53,554 nt of DNA from NCBI GenBank assembly GCA_002297505.1, contig DBLQ01000059.1, positions 1 through 53,554 on the forward strand. Direction: 5' to 3'. The position numbers and the translations under genes were made by a program. Below the pieces are notes generated by a model, which was given only the letters and a program-made list of their open reading frames with translations, did no database searches and was not told the DNA's origin. Below are positions 39,566 through 47,770 of this stretch, one piece after another; positions within the stretch are counted from its first letter, which is position 1, and each line of letters starts with the position of its first letter. Source of the stretch: Flavobacteriales bacterium UBA720. Lineage in GTDB: Bacteria > Bacteroidota > Bacteroidia > Flavobacteriales > Weeksellaceae.

Positions 39566-40996
39566 ATGCTGAAGAAGCTGATTTATCTTTTTATTTTGCT
39601 CTGCAATGTGCTGCTGTTTGGCAAATCCGCAGATCCTGAGGTGCGCCAGCTATTTCAGAAGGCCAATTATGATCTGGTGCTGAGACCCGATAAATCCGCT
39701 GAAGTGCTGGATTATCTGGAGAAAAACTTTAAGCTGGAACGTGATGATAGGGAAAAACTCAACGATCTCCGCATTAAATCATTGTTTTATCAGAACAAGC
39801 TACCGGAAGCGCTTAAACTCGTTTCTGCCGAGGACAACGGATTGCCACCCGGCACTGTGGTTCTGAAGAGAAGCATCCTGCGGTATCTCAATATCAATGA
39901 TGATTCGGCTACAGGCAACTATAATAATAACAGTGAAGTTAGATTTTCCGATAAAGTTGTCAAGCTCTTACAGCAATTTAATAGCGACCCTTCAAAAATA
40001 AACCCGCAACAGCTGTTATCGGTTTTGGAAGATTCAAAATCCTCCAATCTTGTCACCGCTCGGGAAGATTTACTGGATCTTGCCGATGTGATAGCCGGTC
40101 AGGAGCCTGACGTTAAGTATGAGTTCTTCATGAGAGCCATTTCGGATCTCTATCGGAATGATGTGCAGTTCCGCGTAGTGTATGCCAAGTATCTGATTAA
40201 TATTGGCAAAGTTGCTGAAGCTGAAAAAATAATCGTTCAATTGCCTTCGGACGATCTGGACAGAACCACCAATCTGGCGCTCCGACTGGATTATTATGAC
40301 CTCCTGGTTAAATTTTATGCCTTTACGAAACAGATACAATACAAAGAAATCATCAAGCAGCGCGAAACTCTCACTAAAACGCTGAATCTCACGCGAGACA
40401 CCGCAAAAAACAAATGGTTTAACATTGTTGAGGATCGTTTCAGAAATGATGAGGAATCATTAATCAAAAGTAGAAAAAGTCTTCTGTTCTCGATATTAGG
40501 TTTTGGCTTTTTAGCCATCGCTGTCCTGGTGTGGCGCTATTTTCAGATCAATACTCAGGTTAAAGAATATGAAAATTTTATTGCCAAGATCAATCTTCTG
40601 AAAGAGAAGAAAGCGCCGCAGCCACAAGTGATTTCAGAGAAAACGGAAAATCTCCTCCTCAAAAAACTCGAGGATTTTGAGAAAACTGAGGATTACATCA
40701 GAACAGATATGTCGTTACAGAACCTGGCCAAGAAGTTGGAAACCAATACCAAATATCTGTCGGAGACCATCAATACTCATAAGCAAAAGAATTTTAATGC
40801 CTATATTAATGAATTGAGAATCAATTATATTGTGAATAAGCTGAAGGAAAAGCCGGTGTACAGAAGTTATAAAATCCGTTATCTGGCTGAGGAAAGTGGT
40901 TTTTCTACGCACAGTGCTTTTGCAGCAGTTTTCAAGTCGGTGACGGGAATGTCTCCCGCCAACTATATTCAACTTTTAAAAGAAAAAGAGGCATGA
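39566..40996 (+). CDS. Membrane-anchored AraC-type transcription regulator with helical sensor domain
   Basis: The 476-residue protein has a signal-like N-terminus (MLKKLIYLFILLCNVLLFG), a periplasmic helical/TPR-like region (about 20-305), a membrane span (about 311-328; ILGFGFLAIAVLVWRYF), a charged linker, and a C-terminal AraC DNA-binding domain (about 385-476; SLQNLAKKLETNTKYLSETI, then IRYLAEESGFSTHSAFAAVFKSVTGMSPANYI). This one-piece sensor-regulator layout is frequent in Flavobacteriia. Its stop overlaps the start of the next gene, a similar protein lacking the DNA-binding domain. Confidence 0.9.
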   Translation: MLKKLIYLFILLCNVLLFGKSADPEVRQLFQKANYDLVLRPDKSAEVLDYLEKNFKLERDDREKLNDLRIKSLFYQNKLPEALKLVSAEDNGLPPGTVVLKRSILRYLNINDDSATGNYNNNSEVRFSDKVVKLLQQFNSDPSKINPQQLLSVLEDSKSSNLVTAREDLLDLADVIAGQEPDVKYEFFMRAISDLYRNDVQFRVVYAKYLINIGKVAEAEKIIVQLPSDDLDRTTNLALRLDYYDLLVKFYAFTKQIQYKEIIKQRETLTKTLNLTRDTAKNKWFNIVEDRFRNDEESLIKSRKSLLFSILGFGFLAIAVLVWRYFQINTQVKEYENFIAKINLLKEKKAPQPQVISEKTENLLLKKLEDFEKTEDYIRTDMSLQNLAKKLETNTKYLSETINTHKQKNFNAYINELRINYIVNKLKEKPVYRSYKIRYLAEESGFSTHSAFAAVFKSVTGMSPANYIQLLKEKEA

Positions 40997-42129
40997 AAGA
41001 TTGGATTTTAATCATCTGTTTTCTTTTTGTAATCCCTGTTGCTGCCAGCAATAAGGACAATACAACACGCCTCAGCGAAGCCGAGAAACTCGTGTTGGTC
41101 AATCCTCAGAAAGCTTTCAGTATCGCTCAAAAAGTGTATGCAGATCCCAGTTTAACGCATGCCGAAAAGATCCAGAGTCTTTTCATCATGACCAATACGT
41201 CCAATCTTCTCCAAAAGCCGCTGACGGTGATCCAGTATGGTAATGAGTTCCTCAAAATGGCCAATAATCGCGAAGACCTGGCTACAAAAATCAAAATTCT
41301 CGGCATACTTGGAAATACTTATCAGTTCCTGAAACTGAATGAGAAAGCAAGATATTATCTAGATCAGGCGGAACTTTTGCTGGCATCGCCGAAACTCAAA
41401 GATTCGCTGGATCTGGTACGCGGCAATACTTTTTATCTCAAGGCGATGAACTATTTCTACAGTCTGGACAGTGATATCGCAATATCGTATTTCAATAAGG
41501 CCATTGACCAATATAGCCGGTCCAAAAATCCGCTGGCCGAAATCAATATCAAGCTGGCTTATCTCAATAAAGCCTTTTGTCTTATCAATCAAAATAAAAC
41601 TCAGGAAGCCTGGGAAAATCTGAAGTTTGCAGCCGTTACGCCCAATGAGGCTTCGAAGCCTTATCCACTACAATTTACGGAACTTCAGGATGCCTTTATC
41701 GAATTTGGAAATGCCAGAATACTGGCGGCAGAAAATCGTCCTGCGCAATCCAATGAAGTATTGCTAAGACTTCTGGAGCAGCGAAAAAATACACCGTCCA
41801 GGGAAGACATCGAAAATGACAGTTATGAACTCCTGATAGAAAATTTTTTACAGCTGGGCGATCTAGCAAAACATGATTACTATGAATCGTTATTCAATAA
41901 ACAATCTGCAAAAAGCAACCGGGAATCTGCCGCGCTGGTAAGTCAGCTCATAGCACAGGACAGTGCACACTTTGCCGCCGAAAAAAAATCTATCAATCGA
42001 AATTATCTCCTTTTAATTATTGTTTCGGGTATTATTATGGTAGTGATTTTATCTGTTATCTTGCTGAAAACCATTAATGTTTACAAAAAACAACGTGATT
42101 TGAAGAAAAAGGTTTTCAGTAATTTATAG
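40993..42129 (+). CDS. Helical-sensor membrane protein without a DNA-binding domain
   Basis: The 378-residue protein has a signal peptide (ILIICFLFVIPVAAS), TPR-like repeats (KILGILGNTYQFLKLNEKARYYLDQAELLL; LAEINIKLAYLNKAFCLINQNKTQEAWE) and a C-terminal membrane span (about 342-362) followed by only 16 residues (INVYKKQRDLKKKVFSNL). It resembles the preceding regulator up to and including the membrane span but stops before the AraC domain. No frame after 42129 encodes an HTH, so this is not a simple frameshift. The 4-bp ATGA overlap implies coupled translation, and it may act as a co-sensor or partner. Confidence 0.82.
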   Translation: MKDWILIICFLFVIPVAASNKDNTTRLSEAEKLVLVNPQKAFSIAQKVYADPSLTHAEKIQSLFIMTNTSNLLQKPLTVIQYGNEFLKMANNREDLATKIKILGILGNTYQFLKLNEKARYYLDQAELLLASPKLKDSLDLVRGNTFYLKAMNYFYSLDSDIAISYFNKAIDQYSRSKNPLAEINIKLAYLNKAFCLINQNKTQEAWENLKFAAVTPNEASKPYPLQFTELQDAFIEFGNARILAAENRPAQSNEVLLRLLEQRKNTPSREDIENDSYELLIENFLQLGDLAKHDYYESLFNKQSAKSNRESAALVSQLIAQDSAHFAAEKKSINRNYLLLIIVSGIIMVVILSVILLKTINVYKKQRDLKKKVFSNL

Positions 42130-42260
42130 TATTGTCATTCAAGTACTTAAGGTCATTAAATCTTTATCAAAATCATAAATTTTCCTTGATAAAGCTATTA
42201 ACTTTCTTGATTTATTGATTTTTACGTGATACTTTCGTCATGTTAAAAATCAAAATTAAA

Positions 42261-44075
42261 ATGAAGAAGTTTTACCAATTAATCGCAGCGTCCATTGCTA
42301 TCATCAGTGGAACATTGTCTGCACAGAATTGCAACACTGTGAGCAGTTTCCCATTTAAGGAAACTTTCGAAAACGATAGCCAAAGCCGTGCATGCTGGAC
42401 GCAGCAGGTGACTGGCGGCGTGAATGCCAGTTATGATGGATTCAAATACAAAAAAGGTTCTGCCGGCGGTGTAGATTACAACGTGGTGAGCGCACATTCC
42501 GGCGAGCTGAATGCGACGCCTCAGATTGCTGCAGGTGCTACCAATCCTAAAATCAAACTTATTAGTCCGGTGATGGATGTTACAGGACTCCAGACACCTA
42601 CCGTTTCTTTCTTCTACAGCCAGGAATCTTGGGGGATTTATCAGAATTTTTTGAATGTCTATTACAGACTTTCGCCTACATCAGAATGGAAGCCGCTCCA
42701 AAGTTATTTATTCAACGTACCACAATGGAAGCAGGCTGTTATCACGCTTCCGGAAAAATCTGCTCAGCTGCAGATTTGCTTCGAGGCAATCATGAAAACT
42801 GGCCGTTCTAATACGTTGGATGATATTGTCGTAGGAAACAGCGACAGTGTGGAAAATTATCCGCCAATTTGTGGACTGTCTACGCCAAGTAACAACTTCG
42901 AAACAGGAACCGGAGATCTCAGCAAACTCTATATTGCCAATGAATTCAACGTTCCTGCTCACGTCGATATGACCATCTCGGATATCATTATTAACACGAT
43001 TGATAAAGGTGGTATCGATTCTTTTGATGTAGCGATTATGAGTGTGGACGGCTACGGAACACCTAGCGCAACTTTGGAAGCCTACTATAATGTACAGCCT
43101 AACACAGTGCAGGATCTGAGCGAGCGAGATGGCTATACCTTCAGAAAGAATACCTTTAATTTGCCGACACCGGTGATGATCCATGGTGGCGCAGTGGGAG
43201 CAAGATATTGGCTGGTAGTAAAAGCGGTCAATAAAGTGGCGGAAATTCCATCGTTCTGGGAAGCCACCAGCATCAGAAATACAGGAAAACAGGCTTATTA
43301 CAGTGGAGACGGATCAATCTGGAGAGAAACGACCGGAGGTTACGATGGTGTGTATACACTCGTTGCCAGCTGTGTGGAGACCAATCCTCTGGATGAATAC
43401 TGTATGCCAAGATTTAACTTCCTGATGCCTATTGATAATGTTAAGATTGGAACCATCAACAACCCGTCTACTAACAATGTAGGTTATGAAGATTTTTCAG
43501 CATTAATTTCTGATGTGGAGAGAGGAAAAACTATTCCGATTACAGTGAATGCCCAGACTTATAACAACAACTCCAGCCAGGCTATCACAGTTTATGTAGA
43601 CTGGAATCAGAACGGTTATTTAGGAGATGAAGGCGAAGTTTATAATATTGGGAAAGTATTTCAGGTGACAGGAAATACGGTAACAGGTCAGATCGCAGTG
43701 CCTGCCAATGCGAAATTGGGTAACGCTAAAATGAGAGTGATTTCAGAATTCATGGACTATGCAACATTCTCCTGCAGTGTCTTTACACAGGGTCAGGCAG
43801 AAGATTATACGCTGAATGTGAAGGAAAGTCTTGCTGTATCCGAATCCGCTAGTAAGGCAAAAGCAATCCTCTTCCCAAATCCGGCTAAAGAATACGTCAA
43901 TATCAAGAACAGCGCAGAACTTACCAAAGCGGAGGTTGTGGATATGACCGGAAGAAAAGTATTGGAATCTGCCAGTAAAACGATAGATGTTTCTCAGTTG
44001 CCGACGGGCCAGTACATCATCAAGATGAGCTTTGACAACGGAAGTGTAGAGACACAGAAATTGATCAAAAAGTAA
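42261..44075 (+). CDS. T9SS cargo protein: adhesin-like and GEVED domains with type A sorting tail
   Basis: I use the ATG at 42261 (MKKFYQLIAASIAIISGTLSAQ), giving 604 residues; the ATG at 42240 adds seven charged residues. After the signal peptide there is a beta-jelly-roll of the cleaved-adhesin/MAM type (about 30-190; SRACWTQQV, VDYNVVSAHSGE). A second beta-domain follows (about 200-380), then a GEVED domain (about 395-520; TVYVDWNQNGYLGDEGE, QGQAEDYTLNV), then the T9SS type A tail (ILFPNPAKEYVNI, DMTGRKVLES, LPTGQYIIKM, QKLIKK). It is probably exported through T9SS and surface-attached, perhaps an adhesin. It has its own terminator. Confidence 0.92.
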   Translation: MKKFYQLIAASIAIISGTLSAQNCNTVSSFPFKETFENDSQSRACWTQQVTGGVNASYDGFKYKKGSAGGVDYNVVSAHSGELNATPQIAAGATNPKIKLISPVMDVTGLQTPTVSFFYSQESWGIYQNFLNVYYRLSPTSEWKPLQSYLFNVPQWKQAVITLPEKSAQLQICFEAIMKTGRSNTLDDIVVGNSDSVENYPPICGLSTPSNNFETGTGDLSKLYIANEFNVPAHVDMTISDIIINTIDKGGIDSFDVAIMSVDGYGTPSATLEAYYNVQPNTVQDLSERDGYTFRKNTFNLPTPVMIHGGAVGARYWLVVKAVNKVAEIPSFWEATSIRNTGKQAYYSGDGSIWRETTGGYDGVYTLVASCVETNPLDEYCMPRFNFLMPIDNVKIGTINNPSTNNVGYEDFSALISDVERGKTIPITVNAQTYNNNSSQAITVYVDWNQNGYLGDEGEVYNIGKVFQVTGNTVTGQIAVPANAKLGNAKMRVISEFMDYATFSCSVFTQGQAEDYTLNVKESLAVSESASKAKAILFPNPAKEYVNIKNSAELTKAEVVDMTGRKVLESASKTIDVSQLPTGQYIIKMSFDNGSVETQKLIKK

Positions 44076-44104
44076 ACTCTTCATAACATTATATTCATAG
44101 GAAC

Positions 44105-44138
44105 ACCCTGCTTTGGAAAAGGCAGGGTTTCTTTATTT
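44105..44138 (+). terminator. Terminator after the T9SS cargo gene
   Basis: ACCCTGC (44105-44111) pairs with GCAGGGT (44122-44128), followed by a T-rich tail. Confidence 0.75.
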
Positions 44139-44212
44139 ATCAGATTGTTAAACATATTTTATTATTTCATGTTTTGTGTTAAAAAAATCACAGACTTTAT
44201 TTCTAAATTATG

Positions 44213-44220
44213 TACCTTTG
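44213..44220 (+). promoter_or_regulatory. Candidate -7 box for the 44302 gene
   Basis: TACCTTTG matches TAnnTTTG exactly, about 80 bp before the ATG at 44302, behind an AT-rich stretch. The -33 element is not clear. Confidence 0.4.
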
Positions 44221-44301
44221 GCCCATCAATAATCGAATGGGTGGCTGCACCCATCGCAGTCTGGAAATAATCTCAATATTTGCGAAATTTTTAATCATTA
44301 A

Positions 44302-44673
44302 ATGAACTACACCATTCAGCTGGAAAGCCCGGAAAAAGCTCTTGTATTCAAGACTATTATTTTCGACACTTTTAAAATTAACGTTGTCGAGCGTTACAAA
44401 AATGTCAAAAGTCTTGATCCAGTCTATAACCATGTGGTTATTAAACTGAGAACTCTGGATGATCAGATTATCAAGACCAAGAATGATACGGTAAGCCGAA
44501 AGCTTAGAGAAGACGAGTTCGAAAGCTATGCTAAAGTCGCACAGAAGGTGAGACCTGTTAAGAACTTAAAGAGCAACAGCGTGAGAGTCCTGCAGGAGCA
44601 GGAATTCGTCCATTACATTCTGGTAAAAGTGCTGGAGCATTATGACCTCAGCAGCATCGGGATGGCCGGATAG
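44302..44673 (+). CDS. Small conserved-looking protein of unknown function
   Basis: The 123-residue cytosolic protein has no signal or membrane segment. It is basic and probably alpha/beta (MNYTIQLESPEKALVFKTIIF; KINVVERYKNVKSL; ESYAKVAQKVRPVKNL; HYILVKVLEHYDLSSI). I recognise no family. It lies before the Lgt-like operon but is separated from it by a strong terminator, so I treat it as an independent gene. Confidence 0.75.
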   Translation: MNYTIQLESPEKALVFKTIIFDTFKINVVERYKNVKSLDPVYNHVVIKLRTLDDQIIKTKNDTVSRKLREDEFESYAKVAQKVRPVKNLKSNSVRVLQEQEFVHYILVKVLEHYDLSSIGMAG

Positions 44674-44677
44674 ATAC

Positions 44678-44706
44678 AGGACGCACGCAGCGTCCTTTTT
44701 CTTTTT
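44678..44706 (+). terminator. Terminator between the 44302 gene and the Lgt-like operon
   Basis: AGGACGC (44678-44684) pairs with GCGTCCT (44690-44696) around ACGCA, followed by TTTTCTTTTT. Confidence 0.85.
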
Positions 44707-44735
44707 GAATCTTTGGCTGATAGTTCGTACATTGG
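44704..44735 (+). promoter_or_regulatory. Candidate promoter of the Lgt-like/radical SAM operon
   Basis: TTTG at 44704-44707 is followed after 20 bp by TACATTGG at 44728-44735, one mismatch from TAnnTTTG. The spacing fits a Bacteroidota promoter, but it leaves almost no leader before the ATG at 44740, so the assignment is tentative. Confidence 0.3.
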
Positions 44736-44739
44736 TCCG

Positions 44740-45501
44740 ATGACGGGCGAATTTCCATTGGCATTTCATATTTTTGGCAAAACTGTTTTGGCGCACCCTG
44801 TGTTCGAAACGGCCGGCATTTTTCTGGCCATGCGGCTGTATTTCTATCTCAAACGAAAATCACCGGAGAAAATGGATTTTGCCAAGTCTGCCGCAGTTCT
44901 GATTGGTGCGACAGGCGGTGCATTATTAGGGTCCAAACTGATTGGCAATCTGGAAAACCCTGATCTCTTTTTTAATCATTTCAATCTCAAAAGATTCTGG
45001 ACCAGTAACACCATTGTTGGCGGGCTGTCGTTTGGTCTCATAGGCGTGGAGTTGGCAAAAAAACTGGTCGCCTATCAAAAAAGTACCGGCGATCTGATGG
45101 TTTTTCCGCTGATTCTAGCGATGATCATTGGCCGAATTGGCTGCTTTTTCACAGGGATTTATGAAGAAACGTACGGCGTTCCTACCCATTCGGTGTTTGG
45201 GATGCACCTGGGCGATCAGTATCTCAGGCATCCCGTTGCATTGTATGAGATCGCTTTCCTGGTTGTGTTGGCAGCCTTTTTACTTTGGATTAAGAAAAAA
45301 ATATTGTATCCTTCAGGGTTTATCTTTCAGTTGTTTATGTTGAGTTACTTCACGTTTCGCTTGATGCTGGATTTTATAAAACCCAAAGTTGAAATTATCG
45401 GAAATCTGGGAACCATCCAATTGGTATGTTTGGTTGTCATAATTTATTATATCTTTAAATTAAGAACTTCATGGAGTTCTGTATCCACTCAAAACCCATA
45501 G
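44740..45501 (+). CDS. Divergent Lgt-fold membrane protein
   Basis: From the ATG at 44740 the protein has 253 residues (an in-frame TTG at 44713 would add nine). It has about seven membrane spans and aligns with prolipoprotein diacylglyceryl transferase: an IVGGLSFGLIGVEL block, MIIGRIGCFFTG where Lgt has GRxGNFINGE, RHPVALYEI for HPxQLYE, and FRLMLDF for the C-terminal Arg block. Compared with E. coli Lgt, the His-Gly after GGxSF (His103) is absent and the Asn after GRxG reads Cys, while the two Arg positions are kept. This suggests a lipid-binding Lgt relative with altered chemistry. First gene of an operon with a small membrane protein, a radical SAM enzyme and a nucleosidase. Confidence 0.8.
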   Translation: MTGEFPLAFHIFGKTVLAHPVFETAGIFLAMRLYFYLKRKSPEKMDFAKSAAVLIGATGGALLGSKLIGNLENPDLFFNHFNLKRFWTSNTIVGGLSFGLIGVELAKKLVAYQKSTGDLMVFPLILAMIIGRIGCFFTGIYEETYGVPTHSVFGMHLGDQYLRHPVALYEIAFLVVLAAFLLWIKKKILYPSGFIFQLFMLSYFTFRLMLDFIKPKVEIIGNLGTIQLVCLVVIIYYIFKLRTSWSSVSTQNP

Positions 45502-45504
45502 CAT

Positions 45505-45738
45505 ATGAAAAGTCTGATTATCCTGGAAGTAGGCGGTCTAGGCGGCTTGGTAGCCTTTATCATCGGAATTATTCTGGTGGTAGCCTTTTTTGTTTCATTA
45601 GTTGTTACGATATTCATCAAGCTGATTTATGAATCCAAAGACGGACGCCAGTTTTCCAAATCACAGTTTTGGCAGACCATGCTCATCAGCATGTTGATCT
45701 GTGGACTCATCAGTGGCGTCATTTGTGGCGGAATGTAA
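45505..45738 (+). CDS. Small two-span membrane protein
   Basis: The 77-residue protein has two hydrophobic helices (about 10-38, GGLVAFIIGIILVVAFFVSL; and about 57-75, MLISMLICGLISGVICGG) linked by a charged loop (KLIYESKDGRQFSKSQFW). It begins 3 nt after the Lgt-like stop and ends 12 bp before the radical SAM gene. No family is recognised; its position suggests an accessory subunit of a membrane complex. Confidence 0.8.
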   Translation: MKSLIILEVGGLGGLVAFIIGIILVVAFFVSLVVTIFIKLIYESKDGRQFSKSQFWQTMLISMLICGLISGVICGGM

Positions 45739-45750
45739 AGAATTGAAATT

Positions 45751-47154
45751 ATGCCTGTAAGAAATTATACCTATTACGATTACACCATCAGTCTCTGTCC
45801 AGAATGTCTGAAACGTGTCGGTGCCAAAATTATCATCGAGGATGATTCGGTTTTTATGACCAAACGTTGTCCAGACCACGGTTTTTTCAAGACCAAAATC
45901 GCCTCCGACGTTCATTACTATAAGAACATCAGAAACTACAACAAAGCCTCTGAAATGCCCGTGCATTTTGGAACGGACGTAGAATATGGCTGCCCTTACG
46001 ATTGCGGATTATGTGTAGATCACGAGCAGCACAGCTGTCTTTCTATCGTTGAGGTGACAGACCGTTGCAATCTCACTTGCCCGACTTGTTACGCCATGTC
46101 CTCGCCGCATTACGGAAGTCACAGAACTTTGGAAGAGATTGAAGCAATGTTTGATGTCATTGTCAAAAATGAAGGCGAGCCGGATGTGGTCCAAATTAGT
46201 GGAGGTGAACCGACGATTCATCCTGAGTTTTTCAAAATCATGGATATTGCGAAGTCAAAGCCCATCAAGCATCTGATGCTGAATACGAACGGTGTCAGAA
46301 TCGCCAACGACCCGGGTTTTGCTGAGAAACTCGCCACTTATGCGCCGGAATTTGAGATTTATCTACAGTTCGATTCTTTTAAACCGGAAGTTCTGGAAGA
46401 TTTCCGGGGAAAAGATTTGACGGATGTCAGAATGAAAGCTTTGGAAAAACTGAATGCTTTGAATCTTTCGACAACGCTTGTCATTGTGCTTCAAAAAGAT
46501 AAAAATATTGATGAAATTGGTAAAATCATCGAGTTCGCTCTGAAACAAAAATGTGTGCGGGGCATTACCTTCCAACCGGTCGAAATTGCAGGAAGGAATC
46601 GAGAAGATTCGGCTCACGAAAAAATTACTTTGACTGAGGTAAGACAGGAAATTCTAAATCAGTTTCCGTTGCTCAATTCGGATGATATCATTCCGGTTCC
46701 GTGTAATCCGGATGCTTTGGCAATGGGTTATATTCTGAAATTGGATGGCGAAACGATTCCTTTGACAAGGTATATTAATCCCGCCGATCTACTGAATAAT
46801 GAAACCCGAAATACCATCGTTTATGAACAGGATACTGGATTGCAGATGCAGCTTTTGGATATTTTCAGTACGGGAATTTCTGTGGATAAAGTAAAACCTA
46901 AAGTCAATCAGTTATTATGTTGTCTTCCAGAAGTTTCGGCTCCCAATCTTGACTATGATAATCTGTTCAGAATCATCATTATGAATTTTATGGATGCCCA
47001 CGATTTTGATGTGCGAGCGGTGAAGAAATCCTGCGTTCACATCGTTAACAAAGACTTGAAAATGATTCCGTTTGAGACGATGAATCTTTTTTATCGTGAT
47101 AATAAAAGCCAGTATCTGGAGGAATTGAGAAAAGATGACAAGGTTTTGTTTTAA
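45751..47154 (+). CDS. Radical SAM protein of the archaeal MJ0619 / tetraether-synthase type
   Basis: The 467-residue protein begins with a zinc-ribbon-like Cys set (C16-x2-C19, C40-x2-H43). It continues with an extra Cys cluster GCPYDCGLC...C (C81, C85, C88, C96) and then the radical SAM motif CNLTCPTC (C106, C110, C113) with QISGGEPTIHPEFF for SAM. A C-terminal block has LLCCLPE, FMDAHDFDVRAVKKSCVHI and IPFETMN. This order is that of archaeal MJ0619 proteins, identified as tetraether lipid synthase (Tes), which joins lipid tails by C-C bonds; related enzymes make membrane-spanning lipids in some bacteria. Assignment is by remembered motif order. Here the operon partners are an Lgt-like protein and a nucleosidase. 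Confidence 0.82.
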   Translation: MPVRNYTYYDYTISLCPECLKRVGAKIIIEDDSVFMTKRCPDHGFFKTKIASDVHYYKNIRNYNKASEMPVHFGTDVEYGCPYDCGLCVDHEQHSCLSIVEVTDRCNLTCPTCYAMSSPHYGSHRTLEEIEAMFDVIVKNEGEPDVVQISGGEPTIHPEFFKIMDIAKSKPIKHLMLNTNGVRIANDPGFAEKLATYAPEFEIYLQFDSFKPEVLEDFRGKDLTDVRMKALEKLNALNLSTTLVIVLQKDKNIDEIGKIIEFALKQKCVRGITFQPVEIAGRNREDSAHEKITLTEVRQEILNQFPLLNSDDIIPVPCNPDALAMGYILKLDGETIPLTRYINPADLLNNETRNTIVYEQDTGLQMQLLDIFSTGISVDKVKPKVNQLLCCLPEVSAPNLDYDNLFRIIIMNFMDAHDFDVRAVKKSCVHIVNKDLKMIPFETMNLFYRDNKSQYLEELRKDDKVLF

Positions 47155-47164
47155 CTAACTGATA

Positions 47165-47737
47165 ATGAACATTAAGGAAAAGCGTTATAATAACATTCTT
47201 CTGGTTTTTGCTTTGGAATCTGAAGCCGGCAGCGAGTTCGAAGCGTACAATAAAATCTTTGTAGGCATCGGAAAAGTTAAGGCGACTTATAATCTTACAA
47301 AGGCCATTCAGAAGTATAATCCGGATTTGATTATCAATCTTGGAACGGCCGGAAGTACAATGTTTGAAAGAGGAAGTGTTGTGAATTGCAGCCGTTTCAT
47401 TCAAAGAGATATGGATGTCCGAGCGTTGGGTTTTCAGAAATTTGAAACACCACTTTCCGGCGAACCTGTTCTTCTGGAATATGGATTAAAAGTAGACAAT
47501 CTTCCCAACGGCATCTGCGGTTCCGGCGACCAGTTCGAAATGGAACATATCAATCCTGAATACAATGTCATCGATATGGAAGCTTTTGCTTTGGCGAAAG
47601 TAGCGGAATATGAAAATATCGATTTTCTTTGTCTTAAATATATTTCAGACGGTGCGGACGGTAATGCTGCCGATGATTGGACACAAGAGGTCAAAAAAGC
47701 GTCGATAGCGTTGCGAAGAGAACTGGATAAGCTTTGA
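47165..47737 (+). CDS. MTA/SAH-type nucleosidase (PNP/UDP fold)
   Basis: The 190-residue protein shows the nucleoside-phosphorylase-superfamily blocks VGIGKVKATYNLTKAI, IINLGTAGS, GSGDQF, the ribose-binding Glu in VIDMEAFALAKVAE and the catalytic Asp in KYISDGAD. This is the pattern of 5'-methylthioadenosine/S-adenosylhomocysteine nucleosidases, slightly shorter than Pfs. These enzymes also cleave 5'-deoxyadenosine, the by-product of radical SAM catalysis. It starts 10 bp after the radical SAM gene, which fits a by-product clearance role. The operon ends with a terminator. Confidence 0.88.
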   Translation: MNIKEKRYNNILLVFALESEAGSEFEAYNKIFVGIGKVKATYNLTKAIQKYNPDLIINLGTAGSTMFERGSVVNCSRFIQRDMDVRALGFQKFETPLSGEPVLLEYGLKVDNLPNGICGSGDQFEMEHINPEYNVIDMEAFALAKVAEYENIDFLCLKYISDGADGNAADDWTQEVKKASIALRRELDKL

Positions 47738-47741
47738 TATA

Positions 47742-47770
47742 AAAACCAGCCGAATTTGGCTGGTTTTGTT
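47742..47770 (+). terminator. Bidirectional terminator after the nucleosidase gene
   Basis: AAAACCAGCC (47742-47751) pairs with GGCTGGTTTT (47758-47767) around GAATTT. It lies between convergent genes and can serve both. Confidence 0.85.

Noticed and set aside
42130..42239. Remnant AraC DNA-binding domain after the HTH-less sensor gene
   Set aside because: All frames were read; none shows helix-turn-helix motifs like those at the end of the preceding gene, so a simple frameshift or recent stop is not supported.
46881..46889. Second exact DnaA box TGTGGATAA
   Set aside because: It is within the radical SAM coding sequence, encoding Val-Asp-Lys, with no cluster around it.
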